The notes under the pieces: model-generated | Database searches by the model: none | What the model was told of the DNA's origin: nothing | Seen by the model: only the letters and a program-made list of their open reading frames with translations | Position numbers and translations under genes: made by a program | Part shown: positions 12,001 to 20,713 of the stretch, piece after piece | Layout: each line of letters begins with the position of its first letter | Numbering within the stretch: the stretch's first letter is position 1 | Source of the DNA: Anseranas semipalmata | Lineage: Eukaryota > Chordata > Aves > Anseriformes > Anseranatidae | Length of the DNA stretch: 64,000 nt | Direction of reading: 5' to 3' | Assembly (NCBI GenBank): GCA_013399115.1 | Contig: VXAA01003837.1 | Location: forward strand, 560,276 to 624,275

Positions 12001-15000
12001 ACAGCGGCATCCCATGCGCAAGCAGCGGGCGTACGCCTCCAGCGAGGACTCGCTCGAGAACTGGTCCCCCGTCAGGTACCTTTCAGGTGAGAGAACACAT
12101 CAGCCAGAGAGCAGGATGGGGATGTCTCCTGGGATGCTGCAGCCCCGCGCAGCTCCATCCCTACTGCGAGGGCTGTGGTCACGGCTCTTACAACAAGCCC
12201 TGCAGTGATATCGGTGCTGGTGGCACAAAGAGCCACCGCACCCAGTGCCATTCCCACCGGCCCAAGAGCAGGGCTGGCCCAGCCCCTGCAGGCAGGAGCT
12301 CACCATACGCTCTCCAGGCTCTCAGTCCTTTAAATTCGGGCTAATGTGCTGCCACGGCACCGGGTGAACGGGGTGCACAGACACCGCGCGTGCCCCTTGG
12401 CAAAGAATGTGATTCCTGCCAGGTGCTTCTACCAGCGGAGAAGCAAATGGCCAATTTCAGCCTGCCTGTTTTTTAGCAACTCTCCTCCTAAAGGCTGCAA
12501 AAGACGATGTTGGTAGTGGTGGGAACAACGTCAGAGCACAACACCGATGGCTAAACCATGAAGGGAGGACAGGGACACCAAGTGGAAGGTGTCTGAGGTC
12601 CTGATCCCGTGTCCGGAAAGGCCTGCTTGTCCCCTCGCTGGGATCTGAACCTCCCCGGCACAGGGTGCGGGGCAGGGGCGGGCAGAGGGAGCCGCTCCGG
12701 GTCCCTGGGTCCTTACGTGTTGTGCGAGGAGGAGATCCAGTAATGGGACAGGGGGTTGTTCATGTTCTCCGGACACACCATGTCCAGCTGCGAGTTCCAG
12801 ATGCTGTTCTCTTTGGAAAACAGGAAGGTGAGAAACTGCTCAGGAAGAAACAGAAGCGTGTTACTGATGCGGAGGGTTTGGGGTGCTCTGGTTCAGTTTT
12901 ACACACACGGCTCGCCCTTGGCGAGCAGCTATTTCCTAAGCTCAGCACAGACCGCGTCCTGCAATGCGAGGTGCCAGCTGGCTCCACCAGGACCAGGCAG
13001 CGAGGGCCTGACCGAACCCTGCCCAGGGGCAACGCAGACAGGGCACAGCTACATGACCCCGCACGCTCGAGCAACCACAGCCTCGGGCATTAGCGCTATC
13101 TTCTGCTCCCTGCCAGTTATCTGCGTACAAATCCTCAAACTGACCCAGCTGGAGACAAGCGAAGTCCACCTCGCGCAGCACCGCTGCTTACAGGGGCCTC
13201 AGCACCATCGCGGCGTGAAGACGCGGGCAGTGCCGCCTGCCACGCTGCAGCCCGCCTCCCGCTGGGGCCTCCCACCCTCACGTTAGCTTCCGAGGTGCCT
13301 TACCTCATCCAGGGAGAAATAAGGCTCGTCGATCTCTCTCAGAGGGTCTCGCAGAAAGTTGAACATGAATTCCTGTACCTGAAGGGTATCTGCAGCCCAG
13401 AGCTCCTGCAAACCCCCAAAGAGACATAAACAAAAAGCATTGCAGGAAGTGCTATTCAAAACCACAGGCAGCTCGTCCAGCTAGAAGCTTTAACCATCTC
13501 TGCCTGGGAATTCAACTATCAGCACAAATACCAGATAGCGCGCAACGGCAGCAATCCGGCCCCTTTTTAAGTGGTCTTCATTTTCTCAGCACTGCGTATT
13601 TTGCTTCCCGAGAGCTCCTCTGCGCACATCTGCCCTCCCAGCTCCCCTGCAGCAGAAGCCAACTCAGCTTCCTTTTGTTTCTCTCTCTCCCTGGCTGTCT
13701 TTCATTAGGTCATCCAAATGGCTGCGTCTCTCCGCTGGTTAATTTCTGCTCTCTGCAGCCGGGGGAGATGGGGAGAACGGTGCAAAGCAGGAGGCCCCGC
13801 GCCCTCACACAAGGCACGGCATTGCAAGAGCCTCCAAGAGGGGTCCGCACGGTCTGCAAGCACGCTGCGCGCACCCACGCGCGTCCCAGTACGCACGCTG
13901 TGCTTGCTGAACGCCTGCAAAAGATGGCTTTTAAAAGCAAAGCGCAGCGAGCAGATCGATCAGCGGCTGCTCGGGAGGGACCAGGGAGCTTTGGCTGCCA
14001 TAAGCCTTCGGCACCAGCCGAGATGGCAAGGACTCGGTGAAACTGCAAGCCCTCGGAGAAGAGGGTCCCTACAGCCATCCCTCCCGCTCGCCTGTCCCTG
14101 TGGCCTGTGTTGAGCTCACCCTCTGGTACTCCAGCAAGAACTTCTGGAACTCCAGCAGCGACACCCTGAAGTGCTCGGACCTCTCTGCACCCCTGAGAGC
14201 ACAGGGAGAGAAACTTCAGCCGCTCCTGCAACCACTGCCCGCAGCATCGCGCGAGAGGCCACCCGCAAGCCACATGGCACGGGCGGGTGTCCCACGCCAC
14301 GTGCCCCGAGCAGGCAGTGGTGGCAGCAGACCAGGATGCATGAAGCAAGCCAGCGAGCCACGACGGTGAGTACATGGCAGCTGACCTTCCACCACCATGC
14401 CTGGGAGCCAGGTGCCGCTGGGCAGCCCTGGGCTCACACCGAGGGGCTGATGACATGAAACTCCACTCAAGGGCAGCAAAAGTCATCACAGGGACTGATT
14501 TGTACAAAGCCAGGGAGGCTGGCTTGTACGAAAGAGTGAAAAGAGCTGAATAGGTGTGGGGCTGTCAAGGGTGACTGTAGCCCGGGCAGACCTATGGATA
14601 TTCAGAGGACAGGGCCTCAAGGAGGCAGGGCAGGGATGGGAGGAGGGGACCCTTTGTAGCTGATTATCTCAAAAGACATCCATGGAGTTCCAAGCTGTAG
14701 TGGACAACCAGGGGCCATGCTTGGGACTACAAGAAAACAGAATTGGAGCTGGCAGTGCTGACTGCCCTGGGGCAGAGGGATGAACCAGCTGGTCTGCTGA
14801 GGTCCCGTCCAACTCTTTTTTTCTATGATTACAGGAAAAAAGAGAGGAAACCGTGGGACATTACGTGCACAAGTCAACAAGTCTTTCACTGTTTGGCTTC
14901 CATGGCTAAAGTCAAGTTTTTTTTTTTTTGTTTTTTTTTTTTTTTAATCATGGCCAGGATGTGCACAGCTGAGGGAAGGGCACAGCTGCCAATGGCACCA

Positions 15001-18000
15001 GAGGCACGACCTGGACAGGAGCCCTGGGGCAACCCACTGCTCACAGCCACAGCGGCCAGCGAGCGCCAGCCATGAGGGTACCTTTGGGGAACTGCTGAAG
15101 GTCTGATTACTCCACCAAAACCAACCCACAGCTTTTTGGGCGCAGCTGGCCCGAGCTGGCTCCCAGTGGGACATCTGGGAGGAAGAGAGCCCCTACAACA
15201 AAGGTGCTCACTCATGGAGCGCAAGAACGCGAGCAGCGCTGTGACGAGAGGTGCGCAGCGTGCCTCGTCCCGGACACGCTGCTGCAGGCACCGAAGCACG
15301 CTGTGGAGCAAAAGGAAGCCCCTTCCCCTGCAAACACAGAGGGATACCCACCTTTCTAGGAACGGAACATCCATCTGCAAAAGAAGCAGCACAGGCGTTA
15401 GGTTTGCCCTCAGGTGAGAGCAATAACTTATGTACTCCCTGCCTGCCCTGGCCCAGGGGTAGGAAATGGGAGCTATTAGCTGAGCGAGGCAGGGTTAAGA
15501 AGGCAATTAAGAGGGGATGCCCAGTAACAAATACCATCTCTGCTTCCCCTTCTCCGCCCTGGAGAATTGAGCTCTTACCATTTTCTGGGCACTGAACATC
15601 AGGCTGCGGTAGAGCTGTGCAAACTGCCCGTACGTGATATCCCCGTTCCTCTGCTCCACGTCCTACAGCCAAAAAAAAACCAAAAAACAGAGGTTTTACA
15701 GGAGCCACAGGCAAGGGGACTGCATGCCTGCGGCCCAAGGGTGTCACCTGCCCCAGGATTTTGCAAAGGAGGAGGAGGGAATGGCCAGAACTTGGCCAGA
15801 CTCCTACATTCGCATGTCTCCACCGGGGCCAACGGGACCCCGACAGCGCCCAGGACACATGCACATCCTAAACCCCCGTTATGTGCTTCTGGCAGACACA
15901 CAGTCATGCCAAAACCTGCCAGCAGAGCCGGCAAATGCGTGTTGGCACGGGGCAGCCCAGCCTCAAATGCACTCCCCTGCCCCTTCACGCTCTCCAGAGG
16001 ACAAGGATCCTTCGGAGAAGGCTGGTGGGACCGGTGGGACCTTTCCTAGGTGATCTGAACCGCAGGCAGGCAGCAGTGCTGTCCCCAGTGCGAACAGGGA
16101 GAGCAGCGGGGCCACGTGCTCACCGTCAGTCGCTCCCGCAGGAACCTCATGTTGGGGACGCGGTAGTTGACCTGGGACAGCATGTTCTTCAGGTCCTTGG
16201 CGGAGATCCTGCCAGGGGAAAAAGGGGAAACGCGTTCAGGAGCTCCGGGACTGAGGGGGTCTCACGCTGGGACCAGGGCAATGCACACAGGGACATCAGA
16301 TGTGAAGCACGAGGATGGACGCGCATCCCTGGAAGCACGCTGGGGCTGGGGCCCGAAGGCAAAAGGGAAGAACGTTTTCCATTTCCGCATGTATGCTGTG
16401 CATGGGGAGCGCAGAGAGCTGGGACGGGGCTGCTTACATCCTGCTGGGAACTGCAGACACACGGCTCCTGCAAGCTGCTGGCACTGGGCAAGTCCCAGCA
16501 TCCTCGCCCCACGTGGCTCCTGGGAGCCGGCGCTGCAATGGGCACACATCGCCTGCTGTGGTGGGGATGAACGGGAAGAAGCATTTTTAAAGCATTTGTG
16601 CCCCAGTGTGGAAGCTGGGTGACCAAAACCCATTCCCTGACATGCAGAGGGAGCTGGAGGCAGCTCCTGCCTTAAAAACAAGTCCTCTGAGTCTGCCCAG
16701 CAACCACCGATGCTGCTTTTGTACCTGATCGTCCCCAGGCAAGTGGGAGCCAGGACCCTACAGGATGCTGCCCCATCCTGTAGCACAGGGGCAGGTCTGG
16801 CACTGGGAACGCTCATGGATTTGGGCCCAAATAAATATGCCAGGGATGCTGCAATGTGTGACAGTTGTGTGCCACGGGCCACCCCTTCCCTGCGATGCTG
16901 AGCCCACAAAGGAGCATTTGCAGGAAGGGAGGAATGGGACACAGAAGTGACGGCTGGGGTCCTGCTCCAGCTCCAGTGGCAGTAGGCTGTTTTCCTGTGG
17001 AGGTGTTGCACCATGGCACTGCTCGTCTTGGTGACAGCACAAGGAGAAGAAAGGGCAAACCCTGTAAAAGCTCTGACCAGAATTTCCCCTCTGCTTCTGG
17101 TAGGATGGCAGGGTATGGGATGATTTTATTTACTGTGTTAGTAATAAGGTTAAAGTGCCGGAGACCTTGGAAAAATAACTTCGTACTATTTTGAGACTAG
17201 AAAGTACAAAAAAACAAAAACAAAAAATCCCTTCTTCTTCTACGGAAGTTTTTTAAGGTCTCACGACAAACAAACCAAAGGACAGATCCAGCCTCTCAAA
17301 GGGGATGAAAATATTCCCCGCTCCTGGTGCTGTAACTCTGCTCCCAGCCACGGGCAGCTTTCCTAGCCAGAGGTGAAAGGGCCTCCGCTGGAGCTAGGAA
17401 AAAAGCAGCATCCTGTTATCCTCCTCTTCCACCTAACCTCCCTTGGAAAAACAAATACCCAGAGGCCCGGCAGCCACTGAGAGCAGGCAGCATCTGTGCG
17501 TGCTGCAAGGCCTGTGCGCACCCCACGGGGACGAGGAAGTACGGGCTCGGGCACAGGGGCACGTGGCCACCGGTGGCCACTGCTGGCTTGGGACCCCAGC
17601 AGGGGACAGGAGTGGAGAACGGGGTCTTCAGCTTCCCCCAGCCTGCTTGTGCTGGAAAGGACCACGGATGCGGATAATTTGTGTTTAAAGAACACAGCTC
17701 CTCGGTCCCTTTTCAAACCCACTGCCAGGCTCGGAAACAAAAGCAAAAAGCCCAGCGACACCAAAGTCAACGCGATGATTTTATCCGAGAGTTTGTACGT
17801 GACCTGTAATTGCTGTCTCTGCTTTACAGCGAACACAGGGATGCTTGCAAGATGGGGAGGCCTAAAACCCTTCTGCATTCCCCCTGCACGCTGCGGCTTT
17901 TCTGTTCTGCTCCCTTCGCAGCCTGGGCTGGAACAGCAGTTCTTGCAATTAAATGCTTCGCATTTAATCCACTTCCCTTGATTGACAGGTAAAGAATACA

Positions 18001-20678
18001 CGGCATTTTCCTGGCTTAATTCTAAATGCTAATACAAAGACGATATTAAGAAAAACAACTGGATAGATGTAAGGCTGGCTTTCAGCTCTGCGGAACATGC
18101 CTTGGGCAGACGAATCTGTACATTCAGTTTCTTTTGTCCTGCCCTGATGCCATTTCATCAGCGTTACTGTGTAACCGGGTAAGGAAAAGGACCAATTTTT
18201 TCCATTTCTCTTGCATTCACGCTCCAACCCCCCATGCAGCCACCCCCACACGCGTTCTCCATCGCTGAACTAAACTAGTTTTCAAACAAAGGGGGTCAGT
18301 GATGCACGCGAAGGACCCGGCCGGCGCGGCGGGACAGGTCACCGCTCACGGACACAGCCTGACCGGGTGACAGTGTCCCGAGGGCTCTGCTTGAAGGAGC
18401 CAGCGAGCTGCACTCCTGCCTCCTTCCCCTTGTGCCCAGTCCCCAGTGGGAACCAGTACGGCGCGCGTAAAACCCCAGCCTTGATTTGAAAGGTGTGTGG
18501 CATATGCGGAGCAGCTGCAACAGATTAAAGGCGCCTCTCTCCTTCCCTTTCTGCCTCTGCGAGGATTTACCCCTCCTCCGCAAAATCCCAATGCACCGAG
18601 CTGCTCTCACCACGCCACGGTACAAATCCTCGCAAAGACAAAACTGGGAGGGACTGGGTGAGTCGCTGGTCCCCAGTTCCTGGCAATGGCAGGCAGCTAC
18701 GGCACGGACATCTAGCCCAGGTTTCTCCAAGCCCGGCTCGCAGCCACCGCGTCCCTCTGCGAGCAGCGGGACAGCCAGCCGCCTCCAGCACGCTCCCCCT
18801 CCACCAACAACGGAAATTAGACCTGAATTTTGGCCACGTCAGTTCTCTGCTTACAGTGACACAGGACAGACGGTGCCCGCATGTGGAAAGGTCCACGTGG
18901 CACCCGCACGTCACCGCTGCCACCAGACCCGCCCGGGCTGACCCAAGCGCGGGGGAAGCAGGAGAGGTGAGGGCCCCCCAGTACCCGGGGGGGGTTAGCA
19001 GCTGACAACGTCCGCTTTGCTGGGATTTCAGCGATGCAAAGCACTCCTCCCCGCTCCGGGTCTTAGATGCTCAGCGGGGGCCGGGAGCGCGCCGCGCCGG
19101 GGGCTTCCAGCAGCGCTGCACGGCTGGTTCGAGTGACTGGGCAGGATAAGCCTTGCCTCTACGAATGTGCAAGCCTGTGCAAATGAGTGTTTTCTCTCCC
19201 TTTTTTACCTGTCTTCCCGGTTGCGATCCAGCGAGTAGAACTGCTTCCGGAGCCACCTAAAAGGAAAGGCGTGCAAGGTCAAGCTCTGCCCGGCCGCAGA
19301 TGCTGCAACGCGGCAGGCCGAGGGGACGAAGCCTCTCGCATACAGAGCCAGGAGCACCGGGTCCCCGCGGCTCCGGGAGGGAAGGAGGCGACATCACCCA
19401 GCCCGCCCCAGCCGCTGGGGACGCTCCTGACCCCACGCTGCTGGACAGCAGGTCTGACCCCTCAGCACGGGGCTCCAGGGGGGAACAGCACAATAAGGGA
19501 TGGAAAAGGGAAAATGACACAAGCACGGGACAAGGACAAGCTCCCTACCTCTCGATCTGCAGGGGGGTGGCAGCCCTTAGAGTATCTGCCACCAGCCAGC
19601 TCAGCCCCTTGATCCACATGTTGACCTCGTCCTCGGAAGTGGCTGCGGAAAGAAGGAAGAGGAGCAATGGGAGGAAGGGATGTAGAAGCTGATCGCCAGC
19701 CTCTCTTGAGGCTATCCCGAATGTCTCGGATGTCAGCAGCTCCTCGGGAAGGTGTGCCAGCCCCCCTCAGCCTCCCCGCCCCCAGCTGCACCCCTCCCGG
19801 GGGCAGAAGGGCTGTGTCCATCCCCGCGTGCTGCAGCACGAGCCAGAAGGCAGACTTGCCATGGACATTCAGGTGTCAGCGCGACTGCCTGCACCAGTGC
19901 TTGCCTACGTGGGCCTAAACGAGACACGAGATGGACTACTGCTAGCCGAGCAGGGCAGGCCCGTCAGCTGAACTGCAGCAAGCGATTACGGGCCTGTCCT
20001 GCACTCAAACAGCAGGAAACTCAACAGCACGGAGCTCTGCTCTTCCAATCGCAACGCATGAGGCTGGCTGCTCCGAGTCCAGCTTAAGTCAACGCGCAGG
20101 ACGTTTAGGAAAGCTGAGGGTGACGCACCGGAGCCACCCTATGCTGCCAGCAGCAGCCGGCGGCATTTCCTTGCTCAGAACTGCGAAGCAGCAAGGAGCG
20201 AGCTCTTACTGCATCACACGTGTGGCTGGGGGAGCTCAGCTGACGAGCACTGACGTGCCAAGCTGAGATAAAACGCTTTATTTCCAGTTTTGAAGTCGGG
20301 TGTTCAGTTCATACAACTTCTGGCTTTACCGGGGGAATTAACTGACTTCACCAGAGGTTGAACGCGCACCCGTCAGGGAACTGCTGCCACCTGCTCCCAA
20401 AGGCATCCCCTCAGCACGGCAAACAGGGCATCTGCCCAGGGACACGCTCCCGCTCACATAGGGAAGGATGCCGGGACGTTTGCGAGGTGCCTGCCCACCC
20501 TGCCCGGGGGCCGCGAGCACTTTACCTTGCAAGCTGAGGGTCTTCAGCCTGAACTCTGTGCCATAGAGGACAACGAAGCAGTGAGACTGGTCCAGTCGGA
20601 AACATGGGTCCTCCTGGTACCGGTCAAAATCGCGTGAATTCTTTCCTGGACGAATCTCTTTGATTTCACGAATATCCA
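1..20678 (-). CDS. PLCG1: PLCG1, phospholipase C gamma 1 (exons 31-2, partial at both ends)
   Basis: Thirty consecutive coding exons on the minus strand encode about 1159 residues matching vertebrate PLC-gamma-1 from about residue 73 to residue 1235 (human numbering). The enzyme hydrolyses phosphatidylinositol 4,5-bisphosphate to IP3 and diacylglycerol after recruitment to tyrosine-phosphorylated receptors. Domains in order: end of N-terminal PH (exons 2-3), EF hands (4-9), catalytic X box (10-13), first half of the split PH (14-15), N-SH2 (16-17), C-SH2 (18-19), SH3 (21-22), second half of the split PH (22-24), Y box (25-27), C2 (28-30), tail (31). Catalytic SSSHNT and YHGHT motifs are intact and every exon junction keeps frame with GT-AG introns. 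Exon 1 is not seen and is probably in the N gap at 37594-38094. The terminal exon(s), stop codon and 3' UTR lie left of the window. PLCG2 is ruled out by near-identity to PLCG1, including the [10 protein letters not shown] segment, and by synteny with TOP1. Confidence 0.97.
224..405 (-). mobile_element. CR1 non-LTR retrotransposon, truncated 3' fragment
   Basis: The plus strand shows the reverse complement of a bird CR1 3' end: a CATAGA/CATAGAAT terminal unit near 228-241, then the typical aaagacc...aaatccaacca stretch, then ccactaaaccatgcccctta and tccctgggcagtgc. This places the element on the minus strand with its 3' terminus near 226. It lies in the intron between PLCG1 exons 30 and 31. 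The 5' boundary (about 405) is approximate. Confidence 0.75.
651..739 (-). CDS. PLCG1: PLCG1 exon 30 (end of C2 domain)
   Basis: Encodes the last C2 strands, including [12 protein letters not shown] and [10 protein letters not shown]. The acceptor is GCCGTAG, the donor AAG|GTAAGG. It is 89 nt long and in frame with both neighbours. Confidence 0.95.
859..1020 (-). CDS. PLCG1: PLCG1 exon 29 (C2 domain)
   Basis: Encodes DNGLNPLW through [20 protein letters not shown] to KGLKTG, the central part of the Ca2+-dependent C2 domain. Acceptor CCCAG, donor CCG|GTAATG. Its human-like acidic loop (EEDMFSDEN) is intact. Confidence 0.95.
1200..1314 (-). CDS. PLCG1: PLCG1 exon 28 (start of C2 domain)
   Basis: Encodes [20 protein letters not shown] and then [17 protein letters not shown]. 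The acceptor is TTCCCCAG before GTCCTG; the donor is G|GTGAGT. The 1.7-kb intron upstream (1315-3021) holds no recognisable gene. Confidence 0.95.
1315..3021 (-). other. PLCG1: PLCG1 intron 27
   Basis: GC-rich intron of 1.7 kb between the Y-box end and the C2 domain. Open frames on both strands here resemble no known protein and are most simply GC-driven. I see no RNA gene or clear repeat. Confidence 0.8.
3022..3170 (-). CDS. PLCG1: PLCG1 exon 27 (end of Y box)
   Basis: Encodes [24 protein letters not shown] and [10 protein letters not shown], the C-terminal part of the catalytic TIM barrel. The donor is the less common GTCAGT. Confidence 0.95.
3691..3915 (-). CDS. PLCG1: PLCG1 exon 26 (Y box)
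   Basis: At 225 nt this is the longest PLCG1 exon here. It encodes [40 protein letters not shown] and [16 protein letters not shown], the core of the Y half of the phospholipase barrel, which contributes the substrate pocket. Confidence 0.97.
4417..4513 (-). CDS. PLCG1: PLCG1 exon 25 (start of Y box)
   Basis: Encodes [20 protein letters not shown] and [12 protein letters not shown], the beginning of the catalytic Y region. Acceptor CGGCAG, donor A|GTGAGC. It joins exon 26 through a split Lys codon. Confidence 0.96.
4744..4901 (-). CDS. PLCG1: PLCG1 exon 24 (second half of split PH domain)
   Basis: Encodes [20 protein letters not shown] and then the C-terminal PH helix [16 protein letters not shown]. 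The helix Trp typical of PH domains is present. It differs from human in the segment after MASV ([15 protein letters not shown]). Confidence 0.96.
5043..5112 (-). CDS. PLCG1: PLCG1 exon 23 (split PH domain)
   Basis: Encodes [19 protein letters not shown] and SCQI. The acceptor region reads CCCAGCAGCAG, so the exon could begin at 5115, 5112 or 5109, adding two, one or no Gln. The 5112 start matches the human length, which has one residue (His) here. Confidence 0.88.
5202..5298 (-). CDS. PLCG1: PLCG1 exon 22 (end of SH3, start of second half PH)
   Basis: Encodes [20 protein letters not shown], the second half of the SH3 domain with the conserved Trp and the PSNYV motif that line the proline-binding groove, then [12 protein letters not shown] leading into the PH half. 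Confidence 0.96.
5538..5641 (-). CDS. PLCG1: PLCG1 exon 21 (start of SH3 domain)
   Basis: Encodes [20 protein letters not shown] followed by [20 protein letters not shown] is the signature SH3 opening and the acidic RT loop (REDELTF) is intact. The donor splits a Trp codon: TG|GTGAGT. Confidence 0.97.
5642..6659 (-). other. PLCG1: PLCG1 intron 20
   Basis: About 1 kb between the regulatory-tyrosine exon and the SH3 exon. No repeat, RNA gene or additional exon is recognised. Confidence 0.75.
6660..6737 (-). CDS. PLCG1: PLCG1 exon 20 (regulatory tyrosine linker)
   Basis: This 26-codon exon reads [20 protein letters not shown] then PMPTFK. It carries the tyrosines equivalent to human Tyr771, Tyr775 and Tyr783; phosphorylation of Tyr783 releases autoinhibition by binding the C-SH2 domain (established for mammals). 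The exon is phase 0 at both ends, so skipping would keep frame and remove only this switch. Confidence 0.97.
7068..7248 (-). CDS. PLCG1: PLCG1 exon 19 (end of C-SH2 domain)
   Basis: Encodes [20 protein letters not shown], then [20 protein letters not shown] and [15 protein letters not shown]. These are the central strands and second helix of the C-terminal SH2 domain. Confidence 0.97.
7779..7898 (-). CDS. PLCG1: PLCG1 exon 18 (start of C-SH2 domain)
   Basis: Encodes [20 protein letters not shown] then [20 protein letters not shown]. The FLVR arginine that binds phosphotyrosine (human Arg694) is present. Confidence 0.97.
8349..8549 (-). CDS. PLCG1: PLCG1 exon 17 (end of N-SH2 domain and inter-SH2 linker)
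   Basis: Encodes [40 protein letters not shown] and the linker [13 protein letters not shown]. Acceptor CCGCAG; the donor splits a Glu codon. Confidence 0.97.
8712..8899 (-). CDS. PLCG1: PLCG1 exon 16 (start of N-SH2 domain)
   Basis: Encodes [20 protein letters not shown], the helix [20 protein letters not shown] and [19 protein letters not shown]. The FLVRES arginine (human Arg586) that docks on activated growth factor receptors is intact. Confidence 0.97.
9096..9197 (-). CDS. PLCG1: PLCG1 exon 15 (first half of split PH, acidic linker)
   Basis: Encodes [20 protein letters not shown] and the acidic [13 protein letters not shown], the end of the first PH half before the SH2 array. Acceptor CTTGCAG, donor GAG|GTGAGG. 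Confidence 0.96.
9198..10128 (-). other. PLCG1: PLCG1 intron 14
   Basis: 0.9-kb intron. It includes a locally AT-richer patch near 9500-9700. No exon, RNA gene or clear transposon is recognised. Confidence 0.75.
10129..10251 (-). CDS. PLCG1: PLCG1 exon 14 (end of X box region, start of split PH)
   Basis: Encodes [20 protein letters not shown] then [20 protein letters not shown], where the NGILYLED strand opens the split PH domain. It is 41 codons, phase 0 at both ends. Confidence 0.97.
10942..11110 (-). CDS. PLCG1: PLCG1 exon 13 (X box)
   Basis: Encodes [40 protein letters not shown] and [15 protein letters not shown]. The Glu of SIEDHCS matches the catalytic Ca2+ ligand at human Glu414. 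The junction with exon 12 yields Asp-Phe where human has Glu-Tyr. Confidence 0.96.
11553..11673 (-). CDS. PLCG1: PLCG1 exon 12 (X box, second catalytic His)
   Basis: Encodes [20 protein letters not shown] then [20 protein letters not shown]. It contains the second catalytic histidine (human His380 in YHGHT) and the Ca2+-binding Asp of LDCW (human Asp367). Confidence 0.97.
11994..12079 (-). CDS. PLCG1: PLCG1 exon 11 (X box)
   Basis: Encodes [20 protein letters not shown] then RMGCRCIE. The final Glu is the Ca2+ ligand equivalent to human Glu365. Donor C|GTGAGT. Confidence 0.97.
12717..12835 (-). CDS. PLCG1: PLCG1 exon 10 (X box, first catalytic His)
   Basis: Encodes [20 protein letters not shown] then [26 protein letters not shown] holds the general-base histidine (human His335) and the Ca2+-ligand Asn336. 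Acceptor GAGCAG, donor AC|GTAAGG. Confidence 0.97.
13304..13405 (-). CDS. PLCG1: PLCG1 exon 9 (EF-hand region)
   Basis: Encodes [20 protein letters not shown] then [14 protein letters not shown], the last EF-hand helix before the catalytic barrel. It is 34 codons, phase 0 at both ends. Confidence 0.96.
14120..14192 (-). CDS. PLCG1: PLCG1 exon 8 (EF-hand region)
   Basis: Encodes [20 protein letters not shown] then EYQR, aligned to the human segment ending LLDYQG. The join to exon 7 leaves this loop about four residues shorter than the human protein. Confidence 0.9.
14740..14840 (+). mobile_element. CR1-like 3' tail
   Basis: The stretch ctggtctgctgaggtcccgtccaactc followed by ttctatgatt at about 14790-14830 resembles the 3' end of CR1 elements in forward orientation. 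It lies in PLCG1 intron 7. The 5' limit is a guess. Confidence 0.45.
15352..15374 (-). CDS. PLCG1: PLCG1 exon 7 (23-nt microexon, EF-hand region)
   Basis: Encodes MDVPFLE plus two bases of the next codon, matching MDLPFLE of human PLCG1. It is flanked by acceptor TTTTGCAG and donor AG|GTGGGT. It is too short to be found by length, but needed to join exons 6 and 8 in frame. Confidence 0.88.
15579..15662 (-). CDS. PLCG1: PLCG1 exon 6 (EF hands)
   Basis: Encodes [20 protein letters not shown] then LMFSAQKM. It is 28 codons, phase 0 at both ends, with donor ATG|GTAAGA. Confidence 0.96.
16124..16208 (-). CDS. PLCG1: PLCG1 exon 5 (EF hands)
   Basis: Encodes [20 protein letters not shown] then RFLRERLT, the first EF-hand helix pair. 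Acceptor CTGGCAG, donor ACG|GTGAGC. Confidence 0.97.
16209..19208 (-). other. PLCG1: PLCG1 intron 4
   Basis: 3.0-kb intron. It contains an A-rich patch near 17210-17230 and no recognisable exon, RNA gene or transposon. Confidence 0.75.
19209..19256 (-). CDS. PLCG1: PLCG1 exon 4 (EF-hand start)
   Basis: This 48-nt exon encodes [15 protein letters not shown] with split Arg codons at both ends. DRNRED is the first EF-hand loop. Confidence 0.96.
19549..19642 (-). CDS. PLCG1: PLCG1 exon 3 (end of N-terminal PH domain)
   Basis: Encodes [20 protein letters not shown] then [10 protein letters not shown], including the PH-domain C-terminal helix with its conserved Trp. Donor AG|GTAGGG. Confidence 0.96.
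20526..20678 (-). CDS. PLCG1: PLCG1 exon 2 (N-terminal PH domain)
   Basis: Encodes [40 protein letters not shown] and FRLKTLSLQ, human residues about 73-123. Acceptor TCTTAG; the first two bases complete a codon begun in the missing exon 1. Confidence 0.97.
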
Positions 20679-20712
20679 CTAAGAGACAAATGGGGGAAAA
20701 AAAAAGGGGGGG

Positions 20713-20713
20713 N
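20713..20713. other. single ambiguous base
   Basis: One n follows an A-rich then G-rich run at 20696-20712, 35 bases upstream of PLCG1 exon 2. This suggests a homopolymer length uncertainty in the assembly. It falls in the intron and does not affect the exon. Confidence 0.95.
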
